Of a DNA stretch of 27,355 bases, positions 1 to 6,677 are shown one piece after another. The position numbers and the translations under genes were made by a program. Position 1 is the stretch's first letter; each line of letters begins with the position of its first letter. The DNA lies in assembly GCA_947372155.1 (NCBI GenBank), contig CANBSM010000005.1, forward strand, positions 1 to 27,355. The letters are read 5' to 3'. The notes beneath the pieces were generated by a model. It saw nothing but the letters and a program-made list of their open reading frames with translations, was not told the DNA's origin and searched no databases. The DNA is from Burkholderiaceae bacterium. Its GTDB lineage: Bacteria > Pseudomonadota > Gammaproteobacteria > Burkholderiales > Burkholderiaceae.

Positions 1-705
1 TGGGTACGTGTTCGTCAAGGTCATGAGCATGATGCAACTCAATTTGGCTTCAAAGCAGGCGATGCGTTATATGCCACTTTTGAAGTGAGGACAGTTGATG
101 TTATTCAGGGCTTCGGAAGTGACGGCCGCGTATATACCGTGCCCGTTAGTGAGTTACCTGGAGCCCGTGGCGATGGTTCTCCATTGACCAGCTTTGTGAA
201 CTTAGCTGCTGGCTCACAAATGGTTGCTTATTACGCTGGCCAACCTGATGATTTGGTATTGCTCTCCACCAAAGCAGGTTTTGGATTCTTGGCTAACGTT
301 TCCGATATGACTACTCGTAATAAAGCGGGTAAATCATTTCTGAGTATGGATGCTAAAGTTCCTGGCGATGCCCCTTTGGGCGCCGCTAAGGTGAAGGTTG
401 GTATGAAGCAAGTTGCCTGCTTGTCAGAGGCCTCTAAGTTATTGGTCTTCCCATTAGATGAACTCAAGCGCCTGCCAACGGGCGGCAAGGGAGTCATCCT
501 GATGGGCTTGGACGATAAAGAGCACTTGGCTTCGGCTATTGCGGTTGGTTCTGATGGCGCTACTTATTCTGGTGCTGGACGTGCTGGTAAACCTACCGAA
601 CTTAGCTTGGATGCAAAAACCTTGAAGTCGTTTGCAGGTAACCGTGCACGCAAAGGCCACTTTGTTGAGCCACGCTTAAAAGACGGTAAGTTAACAGCAA
701 ATTAA
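1..705 (+). CDS. parC: DNA topoisomerase IV subunit A, C-terminal part (5' truncated by window)
   Basis: This is the C-terminal beta-propeller part of ParC, the A subunit of topoisomerase IV, which decatenates daughter chromosomes together with ParE. The frame is open from base 1, so no start belongs here; ATG or GTG codons inside are internal. The translated 234 residues follow the E. coli ParC C-terminal domain closely from memory: an initial GWVR-like strand, SARG/GARGDGSPLT, a GYGF/GFGF strand (KAGFGFLANVSDM), RNKAGKSFL, and a late GxRxRKGH-type end. These are the repeated blades that bind and bend DNA. The catalytic tyrosine domain lies upstream of the window. The stop TAA is followed after 9 bases by the convergent xdhC stop. 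No hairpin terminator is evident between them. GyrA C-terminus is the main alternative, but a GyrA box is not visible and the sequence favours ParC. Confidence 0.93.
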   Translation, partial: WVRVRQGHEHDATQFGFKAGDALYATFEVRTVDVIQGFGSDGRVYTVPVSELPGARGDGSPLTSFVNLAAGSQMVAYYAGQPDDLVLLSTKAGFGFLANVSDMTTRNKAGKSFLSMDAKVPGDAPLGAAKVKVGMKQVACLSEASKLLVFPLDELKRLPTGGKGVILMGLDDKEHLASAIAVGSDGATYSGAGRAGKPTELSLDAKTLKSFAGNRARKGHFVEPRLKDGKLTAN

Positions 706-714
706 GTAAGTGGT

Positions 715-1674
715 TTAAGTTTTTTTAGGAATACTCACGCCATACTTAACGGCAATCACTTCCGCCAGAATCGATACAGCGATTTCTGGTGGAGTGAGAG
801 CGCCAATATAGAGCCCAACAGGGCCGTGTAACTTTTCAACCTGCTCTAGACTAACATCAAATTCGAGCAAGCGTTCTTTGCGCGTCTTGGTATTTTTTCT
901 GCTACCTAACGCACCTACATAAAAGGCTGGGGACTTCAGAGCCTCCATCAAAGCCATATCATCTAACTTGGGATCGTGAGTAAGGGCAACCACAGCAGTG
1001 TGAGAATCAACGCCAATATCCAGCAATACATCATCTGGCATACCCTTTGAGAAAGTGATATCAGAGCGATTCAGACCTTCGGCATATTCCTCGCGGGGGT
1101 CAATCACAATGACTTCAAAGTCAGAGGCTAACGCAAAATCGGCTGTGTACAAGGAAAGTTGGCCAGCACCAATAATCACCATACGCCAACGAGGACCATA
1201 AGTGGTTTGCATTTCTTGGTCAGTGCAAGCGAACTCATCGCTACGATCACCTAAGCTGAGGGTGGATTTGCCAGTCAATAAATTGACAGAGCGACGGGTC
1301 ATTTGATGGGAAGAAATGTTCTGGAGCAACTTCTCTAAAACCGCTAACTCTGGTTTTGGCTCAACTAGCAGTCGAAGAGTCCCTCCACACGGCAATCCAA
1401 AGCGGGCAGCTTCTTGTTGGGTAACACCGTAAACCACCATTTCTGGGGTATTGCGAGTAAGAATTTCAGTTTGCACTCGACGAATCAGGTCATCCTCAAC
1501 GCAGCCGCCTGAAACGGAGCCGGCAACTTGACCATCAGCGCGAATGGCTAGCCAAGAGCCTACCGGGCGTGGCGCTGAGCCCCATGTCTGAACCACGGTT
1601 GCAATTGCGACAGATTGACCCCCTTGGAGCCATTCGACGGCAGATTTGAGTACGCTTAAATCGGTGCTGTTCAT
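715..1674 (-). CDS. xdhC: XdhC/CoxI family molybdenum-hydroxylase maturation protein
   Basis: XdhC-family proteins bind molybdenum cofactor, promote its sulfuration and pass it to xanthine dehydrogenase or related Mo-hydroxylases in the cytoplasm. The 319-residue protein has both family halves: an N-terminal XdhC/CoxI domain with GSAPRP (32-37), GSVSGGCVE (52-60) and GLPCGG further on, and a C-terminal Rossmann-like domain with VIIGAGQLS and VIVIDPRE, then THDPKLDD and GALGSRKN. The Cys in SGGCVE and in GLPCGG are the conserved cofactor-associated positions of the family. It is divergent from the mocA-like gene with only 52 AT-rich bases between starts. This pairing is typical of Mo-cofactor cytosine or sulfuration pathways. 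No Mo-hydroxylase structural gene is visible in the window, so its client is unknown. CoxF/CoxI of a CO-dehydrogenase-like enzyme is an equally possible name. Confidence 0.9.
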   Translation of the reverse strand: MNSTDLSVLKSAVEWLQGGQSVAIATVVQTWGSAPRPVGSWLAIRADGQVAGSVSGGCVEDDLIRRVQTEILTRNTPEMVVYGVTQQEAARFGLPCGGTLRLLVEPKPELAVLEKLLQNISSHQMTRRSVNLLTGKSTLSLGDRSDEFACTDQEMQTTYGPRWRMVIIGAGQLSLYTADFALASDFEVIVIDPREEYAEGLNRSDITFSKGMPDDVLLDIGVDSHTAVVALTHDPKLDDMALMEALKSPAFYVGALGSRKNTKTRKERLLEFDVSLEQVEKLHGPVGLYIGALTPPEIAVSILAEVIAVKYGVSIPKKT

Positions 1675-1726
1675 GCTGTATCTTCTTTTGCTAAAACTTT
1701 ATGAATAACTATTTATTATCACTCTA

Positions 1727-2404
1727 ATGAATGTTTCTAGTGAATCTACCAAAAGCCCAAATTTACGCCTAGCCATCCTGATATTGGCGGCAGGTGAGGG
1801 AAGTCGTTTGGGTGGATACCCCAAAGCCTTATTAAAAAAAGGTGGCGACAGTTTATTAAAGCGCTTTATTCAATCGATTCAAGGCCTGAGCCCTGTAGAG
1901 ACTTTGATTGTTACTGGCTTTTACTCGGATCAAATTGATGCGGAGATTGCTTTGCTTAAGCGGGGAGTGCAAAACCCAATATCATGCGTGAAAAATACTG
2001 AACCAGAATTAGGTCAATCCTCTTCAGTGCGTCTTGGTCTTGAGTCTTTAAAGAGCGATTACGATGTTTTGTTAGTAGTCTTATGTGATCAGCCCAACAT
2101 CGCTAGTATTGAAATTGATGCATTGCTAGAGCAATTCCAATCCAAAAGCGCACATCAAGAAATCGTATTGCCGATGGTAAATGGTCGGCGAGGTAACCCA
2201 GTATTATTTTCAAAAGAAACCATTAAAAAGGTTCTAGCAATTCCGGGTATGGCTTGCAGACCTTTTATGGATCAGCATCCAGACCTGATTAGATTATTTG
2301 CTACTGATAACCAGGCTTATTTAATGGACGTCGACACGCAAGCCGACATCCATAAACTAGGGCTTGATCCTATTGTATTCAAGCAAATTAAATCTCCGCA
2401 ATGA
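1727..2404 (+). CDS. MobA/MocA-like molybdenum cofactor nucleotidyltransferase
   Basis: This NTP-transferase of 225 residues resembles MocA (molybdopterin cytidylyltransferase), which makes the MCD form of molybdenum cofactor used by xanthine-dehydrogenase-family enzymes. The N-terminal nucleotide-binding signature is LAAGEGSRLG (20-29) followed by PKALL (32-36); a metal-binding Asp appears in LVVLCDQPN, and GRRGNPVLF is the conserved late motif of this family. MobA (guanylyl) is the alternative; adjacency to xdhC favours the cytidylyl enzyme. No Shine-Dalgarno precedes the ATG. A TATTAT hexamer at 1714-1719 would place transcription start at or next to the ATG, so a leaderless message is possible but its -35 is poor. 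The 3' end overlaps the convergent ridA-like gene by 17 bases. Confidence 0.85.
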   Translation: MNVSSESTKSPNLRLAILILAAGEGSRLGGYPKALLKKGGDSLLKRFIQSIQGLSPVETLIVTGFYSDQIDAEIALLKRGVQNPISCVKNTEPELGQSSSVRLGLESLKSDYDVLLVVLCDQPNIASIEIDALLEQFQSKSAHQEIVLPMVNGRRGNPVLFSKETIKKVLAIPGMACRPFMDQHPDLIRLFATDNQAYLMDVDTQADIHKLGLDPIVFKQIKSPQ

Positions 2405-2846
2405 GTTCGATTTCTACACAAGCACCAAGCGGTATTTGTGCAACACCAAAAGCACTGCGCGCATGTTTGCCAGCATCACCAAATACCTCAAACAACAATT
2501 CTGAACAGCCATTCACCACAAGGTGTTGTTCTGTATAGCTGTCAGTTGAGTTCACTAAACCCATGACTTTGACTATGCGCTTTACCTTATCTAAAGAGCC
2601 TAAGTGGTTTTGTAGTGTGGAGATTAAGTCAATCGCAATAGCGCGGGCAGCGGCTTTACCAGCTTCTGTATCCATGTCTTTGCCTAGCTTACCAACCCAA
2701 GGTTTGCCATCGCGTTTGGCGATATGACCAGAAAGAAAGACGGTATTACCGCTGGTGGCAGCCATTACATAGGCTGCAGCAGGGGGTCCTGGGGGCGGTA
2801 AGTCGATTCCGAGGGTTGTAAGGCGTTCGCTAATGGTTGTGCTCAT
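2388..2846 (-). CDS. RidA-family (YjgF/YER057c/UK114) protein, likely enamine/imine deaminase-like
   Basis: A 152-residue RidA-superfamily protein. Family members hydrolyse reactive 2-aminoacrylate and related enamines or have lost that activity. It keeps the family course: VFLSGHIAKRDGK, VKRIVKVMGLVNS, HARSAFGVAQIPLGACVEIE at the end, with the Arg of HARS matching the position of the substrate carboxylate-binding Arg and the late Glu. The extended N-terminus (ERLTTLGIDLPPPGPPAAAY) places it in the 150-residue subfamily rather than canonical ~128-residue RidA, so biochemical function is uncertain. It follows the VWA gene by 39 bases on the same strand and is probably the last gene of a moxR-coxE-ridA transcript. 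No clear Shine-Dalgarno is seen. Confidence 0.87.
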   Translation of the reverse strand: MSTTISERLTTLGIDLPPPGPPAAAYVMAATSGNTVFLSGHIAKRDGKPWVGKLGKDMDTEAGKAAARAIAIDLISTLQNHLGSLDKVKRIVKVMGLVNSTDSYTEQHLVVNGCSELLFEVFGDAGKHARSAFGVAQIPLGACVEIELIAEI

Positions 2847-2885
2847 ATCGGGTTTCTGTAATTGAATTAAATGGAAAAAAGAATC

Positions 2886-4061
2886 TTACTTGGAAAGTTG
2901 ACGCATAGCGCTCTCAAGGCCATTGAGGGTGACTGGGTACATGCGATCTTTCATGAGATTTTGCATGATGTCGATTGATTGGCGGTATTGCCAAATGGAT
3001 TCGGGCTCGGGATTAAGCCACGCAAAATGAGGGAAGTGATCAATCAATCGATTGATCCAAACCGCACCAGCTTCTTTATTGTTGTATTCAACTGAACCAT
3101 TAGGGCTGAGAATTTCATAGGGGGACATCGTGGCATCACCAATAAAGATGAGCTTGTAGTCAGGCCCATATTTATTAATAATGTCTTGCGTTGCGGTAAC
3201 TTGATCGCGTCTACGTCGATTACTTTGCCATAAGCTCTCGTAAACGCAATTGTGGAAGTAGTAATGCTCTAAGTGCTTAAATTCCGCTTTGGCAGCGGAA
3301 AATAACTCCGCAATGCGCTGGATATGGTCATCCATGGAGCCGCCAACATCCATCAGTAACAGAACTTTGACCTGGTTGTGTCTCTCAGGCCGCATTTGAA
3401 TATCCAACATGCCTGCATTGGCGGCTGTTGAATGAATGGTTTTATCTAAATCTAGCTCAAGAGCTGATCCTTCGCGAGCAAAGCGACGTAAGCGGCGTAA
3501 TGCAACTTTGATATTGCGTGTACCTAGGGCCAAATCGCTGTCGTAGTCTTTAAATTCTCGAGCCTCCCAGACTTTGATGGCCGTTCTATTGCCTGCGCTT
3601 TCGCCGCCAATACGGATGCCTTCAGGGTGATAGCCGCTGTGACCAAAAGGCGAGGAACCGCCTGCGCCAACCCACTTGTTGCCACCGCCATGCCACTCCT
3701 TTTGCTCTTTTAAAAGTTCTTCAAGACGCTTCTTTAGAGCGTCCGGACCACCTAATTTCTGCAGCGCAGCTTTTTCTTCATCAGTTAGCATGCGTTGGAG
3801 TTTTTTCTCAAGCCAGTCCAATGGAATGTCTGGCGAGAGCGCGATAATTTGCTCGATCCCCTTGAAGTAGGATCCAAATACTTGATCAAAGCGATCAAAG
3901 TGTTGCTCATCCTTAACTAAGGTTAAGCGGGAGAGTTGATAAAACTCATCAATGGATGGGTTAATGACGCCTGATTTCAAAGCTTCCAGGAGAGTTAAAA
4001 ACTCTCGCACTGATACAGGCACTTTAGCCTCTTTCAGATTGAGGAAGAATTGAATTAGCAT
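2886..4061 (-). CDS. CoxE-like von Willebrand factor A domain protein
   Basis: A 391-residue VWA protein of the CoxE type that normally works with a MoxR AAA+ ATPase as a metal-enzyme maturation or activation pair. CoxD/CoxE of CO dehydrogenase are the best-studied example. The N-terminal half is helical; a Gly-rich linker with GGGNKWVGAGGSSPFGHSG (about 125-143) precedes the VWA fold. The MIDAS sequence is DVGGS (238-242), in which the first Ser of the classic DxSxS is Gly; a later Asp is in FIGDATMSP. The start is 27 bases after the moxR stop on the same strand, indicating cotranscription. The partner substrate cannot be told from sequence; the nearby xdhC and mocA-like genes suggest a Mo enzyme, and the adjacent cytochromes are another possible connection. 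Confidence 0.9.
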   Translation of the reverse strand: MLIQFFLNLKEAKVPVSVREFLTLLEALKSGVINPSIDEFYQLSRLTLVKDEQHFDRFDQVFGSYFKGIEQIIALSPDIPLDWLEKKLQRMLTDEEKAALQKLGGPDALKKRLEELLKEQKEWHGGGNKWVGAGGSSPFGHSGYHPEGIRIGGESAGNRTAIKVWEAREFKDYDSDLALGTRNIKVALRRLRRFAREGSALELDLDKTIHSTAANAGMLDIQMRPERHNQVKVLLLMDVGGSMDDHIQRIAELFSAAKAEFKHLEHYYFHNCVYESLWQSNRRRRDQVTATQDIINKYGPDYKLIFIGDATMSPYEILSPNGSVEYNNKEAGAVWINRLIDHFPHFAWLNPEPESIWQYRQSIDIMQNLMKDRMYPVTLNGLESAMRQLSK

Positions 4062-4088
4062 AATTAAATGGCGTAATGAAGAATCGTT

Positions 4089-4964
4089 TTATCGATGGTT
4101 GCGATTCATCATGACTAAGCGTTCAAATAAATGAATGTCCTGTTCATTCTTGAGTAAGGCGCCATGTAAGGGCGGCACGACAATCTTTTCATCACCGCTG
4201 TGTAGCGCTTCAGGCGAAATATCTTCTGCCAATAAGAGTTTGAGCCAATCGATTAATTCGGATGTAGAGGGCTTCTTTTTAAGTCCTGGCAAGGAGCGTA
4301 TTTGGTAGAAGGCTTTGAGAGCTGCATCCAAAAGATCCCGCTTGATATTGGGATGGTGGACATCAACGATGCTTTGCATGGTATTTGCGTCTGGGAAGGT
4401 GATGTAATGAAAGAAGCAGCGACGCAAGAAGGCATCAGGTAATTCTTTTTCATTATTCGAAGTGATGATGACGAGTGGGCGATGTTTTGCCTTTATTAGC
4501 TCGCGAGTTTCATAGACATAAAACTCCATACGATCAATCTCGCGCAATAAGTCATTCGGAAACTCAATATCCGCTTTATCGATTTCATCAATGAGCAATA
4601 CCGTGGGCTCATCCGCTTCAAAAGCTTGCCAAAGAACACCCTTCACAATGTAGTTCCGAATATCGTTGACCTTTTCATCGCCAAGCTGAGAGTCGCGCAA
4701 GCGGCTTACGGCATCGTATTCATAAAGTCCTTGCTGAGCCTTTGTGGTTGATTTAATGTGCCATTGCAATAGCGGCATCTTCAGGGCGGCGGCCACTTCT
4801 TCGGCGAGCATTGTTTTCCCTGTACCTGGCTCACCTTTAATTAAAAGAGGGCGTTGCAGCGCGATGGCTGCATTGACCGCTAACTTGAGATCATCAGTCG
4901 CAACGTAGCTTTGGCTGCCTGCAAAGCGATTTGGGGAGGGTGAGGTGGATTTGCTCATGGACAT
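4089..4964 (-). CDS. MoxR-family AAA+ ATPase
   Basis: A 291-residue MoxR ATPase, a chaperone-like AAA+ protein that assembles or activates metal-containing enzymes with a VWA partner. Visible motifs are Walker A GEPGTGKT (44-51), Walker B LLIDEID (123-129), sensor-1 TSN (168-170) and the RR arginine-finger region (181-182). It is the first gene of a minus-strand run with the CoxE-like and RidA-like genes, and is divergent from the cytochrome c pair across 148 bases. A weak ribosome site (AGGT about 8 bases upstream) serves the ATG; a second ATG two codons later is possible. It matches CoxD-type MoxR proteins of Burkholderiales better than the MoxR of methanol dehydrogenase clusters, but this is by recognition only. 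Confidence 0.92.
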   Translation of the reverse strand: MSMSKSTSPSPNRFAGSQSYVATDDLKLAVNAAIALQRPLLIKGEPGTGKTMLAEEVAAALKMPLLQWHIKSTTKAQQGLYEYDAVSRLRDSQLGDEKVNDIRNYIVKGVLWQAFEADEPTVLLIDEIDKADIEFPNDLLREIDRMEFYVYETRELIKAKHRPLVIITSNNEKELPDAFLRRCFFHYITFPDANTMQSIVDVHHPNIKRDLLDAALKAFYQIRSLPGLKKKPSTSELIDWLKLLLAEDISPEALHSGDEKIVVPPLHGALLKNEQDIHLFERLVMMNRNHR

Positions 4965-5072
4965 ACCTAGATAATTGCTGGATTAAGCATTCAAGTATAG
5001 GTAAATGGGGAGAATTTTTCAGTGTTTTTACCGATTTTGGCCTCTGAAATGGCGGGAAGGGCATCTCTCCGC

Positions 5073-5078
5073 TATACT
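5073..5078 (+). promoter_or_regulatory. Candidate -10 hexamer for the cytochrome c pair
   Basis: TATACT fits five of six positions of the sigma-70 -10 consensus. It lies about 35 bases upstream of the first cytochrome start. No good -35 is found 16-18 bases upstream, which would be expected for a promoter that depends on an activator or is weak. Transcription would begin near 5085. Confidence 0.4.
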
Positions 5079-5087
5079 CTGTCCAAA

Positions 5088-5101
5088 TTGATCAAAATCA
5101 A
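5088..5101 (+). promoter_or_regulatory. Perfect FNR/CRP-family box TTGAT-N4-ATCAA
   Basis: The 14 bases TTGATCAAAATCAA match the FNR consensus TTGATNNNNATCAA exactly in both half-sites. The box ends 11 bases before the first cytochrome c ATG at 5113 and begins about 10 bases after the candidate -10 at 5073-5078. If that promoter is right, the site covers the transcription start and early leader, a position that gives repression under low oxygen. If a promoter lies elsewhere the effect could differ. Confidence 0.6.
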
Positions 5102-5112
5102 ACTCATTAACA

Positions 5113-5487
5113 ATGATTTCTATGAAAAAACTCTCATTTCTTCCTCATTTAGCCGTTGCTGCAACTTTAGCTTTTGTAGGTTCTGTTGCTCAGGCTGATG
5201 AAGTTAAAGGTAGTGCGGCTGCTGGTAACGCCAAGGTTTGGCTTTGTGTCGGCTGTCACTCCATCCCTGATTACCGCGCTGATTACCCATTGGTATACAA
5301 AGTGCCTATGCTGGGCGGTCAAAATGCTGCTTACATCGCTACCGCACTATCCGAGTACAAAAAGGGTGAGCGCAAGCATCCAACGATGCGCGCCATTGCT
5401 GCGAGCTTGTCTGACCAAGATATGGCTGATATTGGCGAATACTATGCTGCGCAAACTGCCAGCTCACCTATAAACCCATTGAAGTGA
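5113..5487 (+). CDS. Periplasmic class I cytochrome c (c553-like), first of a tandem pair
   Basis: A small electron-transfer haemoprotein. The 124-residue precursor starts with a Sec signal peptide (KK, hydrophobic stretch, cut probably after SVAQA) and has one haem site CVGCH (Cys45, Cys48, His49). The likely sixth ligand is Met92 in HPTMRAIA, followed by the C-terminal helix SDQDMADIGEYYA typical of class I cytochromes. The start may instead be the ATG at 5122, which would give a neater signal peptide (MKKLSF...); neither has a good ribosome site. The second cytochrome follows with a 31-base gap, so the two are almost surely cotranscribed. They diverge from moxR. The redox partner is unknown; it could serve a terminal oxidase or a periplasm-facing dehydrogenase. 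Confidence 0.92.
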   Translation: MISMKKLSFLPHLAVAATLAFVGSVAQADEVKGSAAAGNAKVWLCVGCHSIPDYRADYPLVYKVPMLGGQNAAYIATALSEYKKGERKHPTMRAIAASLSDQDMADIGEYYAAQTASSPINPLK

Positions 5488-5518
5488 TTCATTGATAAAG
5501 ATACATAGAGATACTTTT

Positions 5519-5872
5519 ATGAAATTCGCACTAATTACAGCAGTTTTGCTTTCAAGCATTGGTTTGGTAAACGTAGCAAGTGCTGCAAGCGTCGATAAAG
5601 GCCAAGCATTGGTGGAGAAGGCTAACTGCGCTTCCTGTCATGGCGCGGGCCTAAATGCCCCAATCTTGCCAGCGTATCCAAAGCTAGCTGGTCAATATGC
5701 TGACTACCTTTACTATGCTTTGAAGGCTTACAAAGTAGGTAACGGTAACCCACAGTACGGCCGTAATAACGCCATCATGGGTTCACAAGTTCAAGCCTTT
5801 AGCGATGCGGATATGCAAGATATCGCCGCTTATGTTGCAAGCTTGCCAGGAAATTTTGTTGTTAAAAAGTAA
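5519..5872 (+). CDS. Periplasmic class I cytochrome c, second of a tandem pair
   Basis: A 117-residue precursor: signal peptide MKFALITAVLLSSIGL with a cut after ASA, haem site CASCH (Cys37, Cys40, His41), probable axial Met87 in NAIMGS, and a C-terminal helix SDADMQDIAAYVASLP. The frame opens earlier at a TTG at 5492, but ATG 5519 gives a textbook signal peptide and is preceded by AGAG, so I start there. It resembles its upstream neighbour in layout but not closely in sequence, and the two together look like a diheme-equivalent pair delivering electrons in the periplasm. The transcript ends at a strong terminator 28 bases downstream. Confidence 0.92.
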   Translation: MKFALITAVLLSSIGLVNVASAASVDKGQALVEKANCASCHGAGLNAPILPAYPKLAGQYADYLYYALKAYKVGNGNPQYGRNNAIMGSQVQAFSDADMQDIAAYVASLPGNFVVKK

Positions 5873-5899
5873 AGCTTGCTAACTTAGGCTGCTTACCCT

Positions 5900-5936
5900 A
5901 AAGGCTTAGAATAATCTTCTAAGCCTTTATTTTTTA
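5900..5936 (+). terminator. Rho-independent terminator of the cytochrome c operon
   Basis: A perfect 12-bp stem (AAAGGCTTAGAA at 5900-5911 pairing with TTCTAAGCCTTT at 5917-5928) with a 5-base loop is followed by ATTTTTTAT. The T tract is only on the plus-strand side, so it ends the cytochrome transcript; read from the minus strand there is no T run after the stem for the gntR gene. Confidence 0.9.
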
Positions 5937-5942
5937 TAGACT

Positions 5943-6581
5943 TTATCTTAGCGCTTCCAAGCCATTGGCAAGGTGTTTGCGCATTACTGCTTCAGCGGCT
6001 TGCTCATCTCGTTTGAGAAGTGCGCGAAGGATCTCTCGATGTTCAACTAGCGAGTTTTGCAGTCTGCCAGTGCTCGTTAGTGAGTCCCTACGATGCAGCT
6101 TAAGAACTTTACGCAGGTCAGCAATCACACCATTCATCCATTTGTTGCCTGCAATTTCCTGTATCAATTCATGAAATTTGCCATTTATCTCAAAAAACTG
6201 CTCGATATCACGGTCAGCAGCCGCTTTTTCTAAGCGGTGATGCAGGTGATCTAGCATATTTAATTCAGCTTCAGTGGCTTTAACTGCTGTTTCCTTAGCT
6301 GCCTGACCCTCTAAAAGGGACAGAATGGTAAATATCTGCTCTAAGTCTTTACGAGCTACTTCAGTGACGTAAGCGCCTCTACGCATCTTGATGGTTACCA
6401 GACCTTCAGAGGCCAGGACCTTTATGGCCTCACGCATTGGGGTGCGACTAATGCCGAATTGATCTGCTAGCGATTGTTCATCTAACCAGCTTCCAGGTTC
6501 GAGTTGCTTGTTAAAAATCTGCTCCCGCAGCCGATCCGCTACATCTTCGTATAGAGGCCTATTATTCAGTTTTGTATTCAT
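5943..6581 (-). CDS. GntR-family (FadR/FCD subfamily) transcriptional regulator
   Basis: A 212-residue repressor or activator likely controlling the divergent methylmalonyl-CoA operon. The N-terminal winged helix has the GntR signature (LYEDVADRLREQIF, LADQFGISRTPMREAIKVLASEGLV, RRGAYVT). The C-terminal FCD ligand domain shows the usual metal/ligand histidines (NGKFHELI, VEHREIL, MRKHLANG). The frame is open to an ATG at 6650, but the extra residues are hydrophobic and unlike GntR proteins; the ATG at 6581 gives MNTKLNNRPLYEDV, the normal start. That ATG lies within a 22-bp perfect palindrome and only about 6 bases after the predicted transcription start. The effector is unknown; propionyl-CoA pathway intermediates are reasonable guesses given the neighbour. 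Confidence 0.92.
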   Translation of the reverse strand: MNTKLNNRPLYEDVADRLREQIFNKQLEPGSWLDEQSLADQFGISRTPMREAIKVLASEGLVTIKMRRGAYVTEVARKDLEQIFTILSLLEGQAAKETAVKATEAELNMLDHLHHRLEKAAADRDIEQFFEINGKFHELIQEIAGNKWMNGVIADLRKVLKLHRRDSLTSTGRLQNSLVEHREILRALLKRDEQAAEAVMRKHLANGLEALR

Positions 6582-6594
6582 AATTATGAATACA
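6573..6594. promoter_or_regulatory. 22-bp perfect palindrome, probable GntR operator
   Basis: The half-sites TGTATTCATAA (6573-6583) and TTATGAATACA (6584-6594) are exact reverse complements with no spacer. It overlaps the gntR start codon and abuts the gntR -10, and lies just upstream of the predicted mcm promoter. The position and symmetry fit a homodimeric GntR autoregulator. The TGTAT...ATACA ends resemble TNGTATACNA-like sites of FadR-subfamily members. Confidence 0.75.
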
Positions 6595-6623
6595 TGATAG
6601 CTAGACAAATAAGAAATAGTCAA
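6594..6623 (-). promoter_or_regulatory. Promoter of the gntR gene
   Basis: On the minus strand TTGACT (6618-6623) and TATCAT (6594-6599) are separated by 18 bases; these match five and four of six consensus positions. The transcription start would be near 6587, giving a leader of about 6 bases before ATG 6581, with no room for a Shine-Dalgarno. Confidence 0.6.
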
Positions 6624-6630
6624 GCAGAAT
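6602..6630 (+). promoter_or_regulatory. Candidate promoter of the methylmalonyl-CoA operon
   Basis: TAGACA (6602-6607), 17 bases, then CAGAAT (6625-6630). The -35 is good (5/6), the -10 moderate (4/6). The 22-bp palindrome lies immediately upstream. It faces and interleaves with the gntR promoter. Transcription would start near 6637, about 40 bases before the mcm GTG, whose ribosome site is GGGAG at 6668-6672. Confidence 0.4.
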
Positions 6631-6677
6631 GTAAGGATATTTCGATGCAATGCAGCAAAAATTAACCGGGAGTTTTT

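Noticed and set aside
85..87. An internal start for the first gene at 85
   Set aside because: The parC frame is open from base 1 and upstream codons match the ParC C-terminal domain, so this codon is internal.
706..730. Possible terminator between parC and xdhC (run of T at 720-727)
   Set aside because: No stable stem precedes the T run on either strand.
3034..3060. Repeated GATT/ATCA sequence resembling an inverted repeat
   Set aside because: It is in the middle of the CoxE-like coding sequence and explained by its codons.
5492..5518. TTG start for the second cytochrome c
   Set aside because: It adds nine polar residues before a perfect signal peptide; ATG 5519 is the natural start.
5900..5936. 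The same hairpin as a terminator for gntR
   Set aside because: On the minus strand the stem is followed by AGGGTAAG rather than T residues, so only plus-strand termination is supported.
6582..6650. Longer gntR frame from ATG 6650
   Set aside because: The extra 23 residues are hydrophobic and not part of the family; the gntR promoter lies within this stretch.
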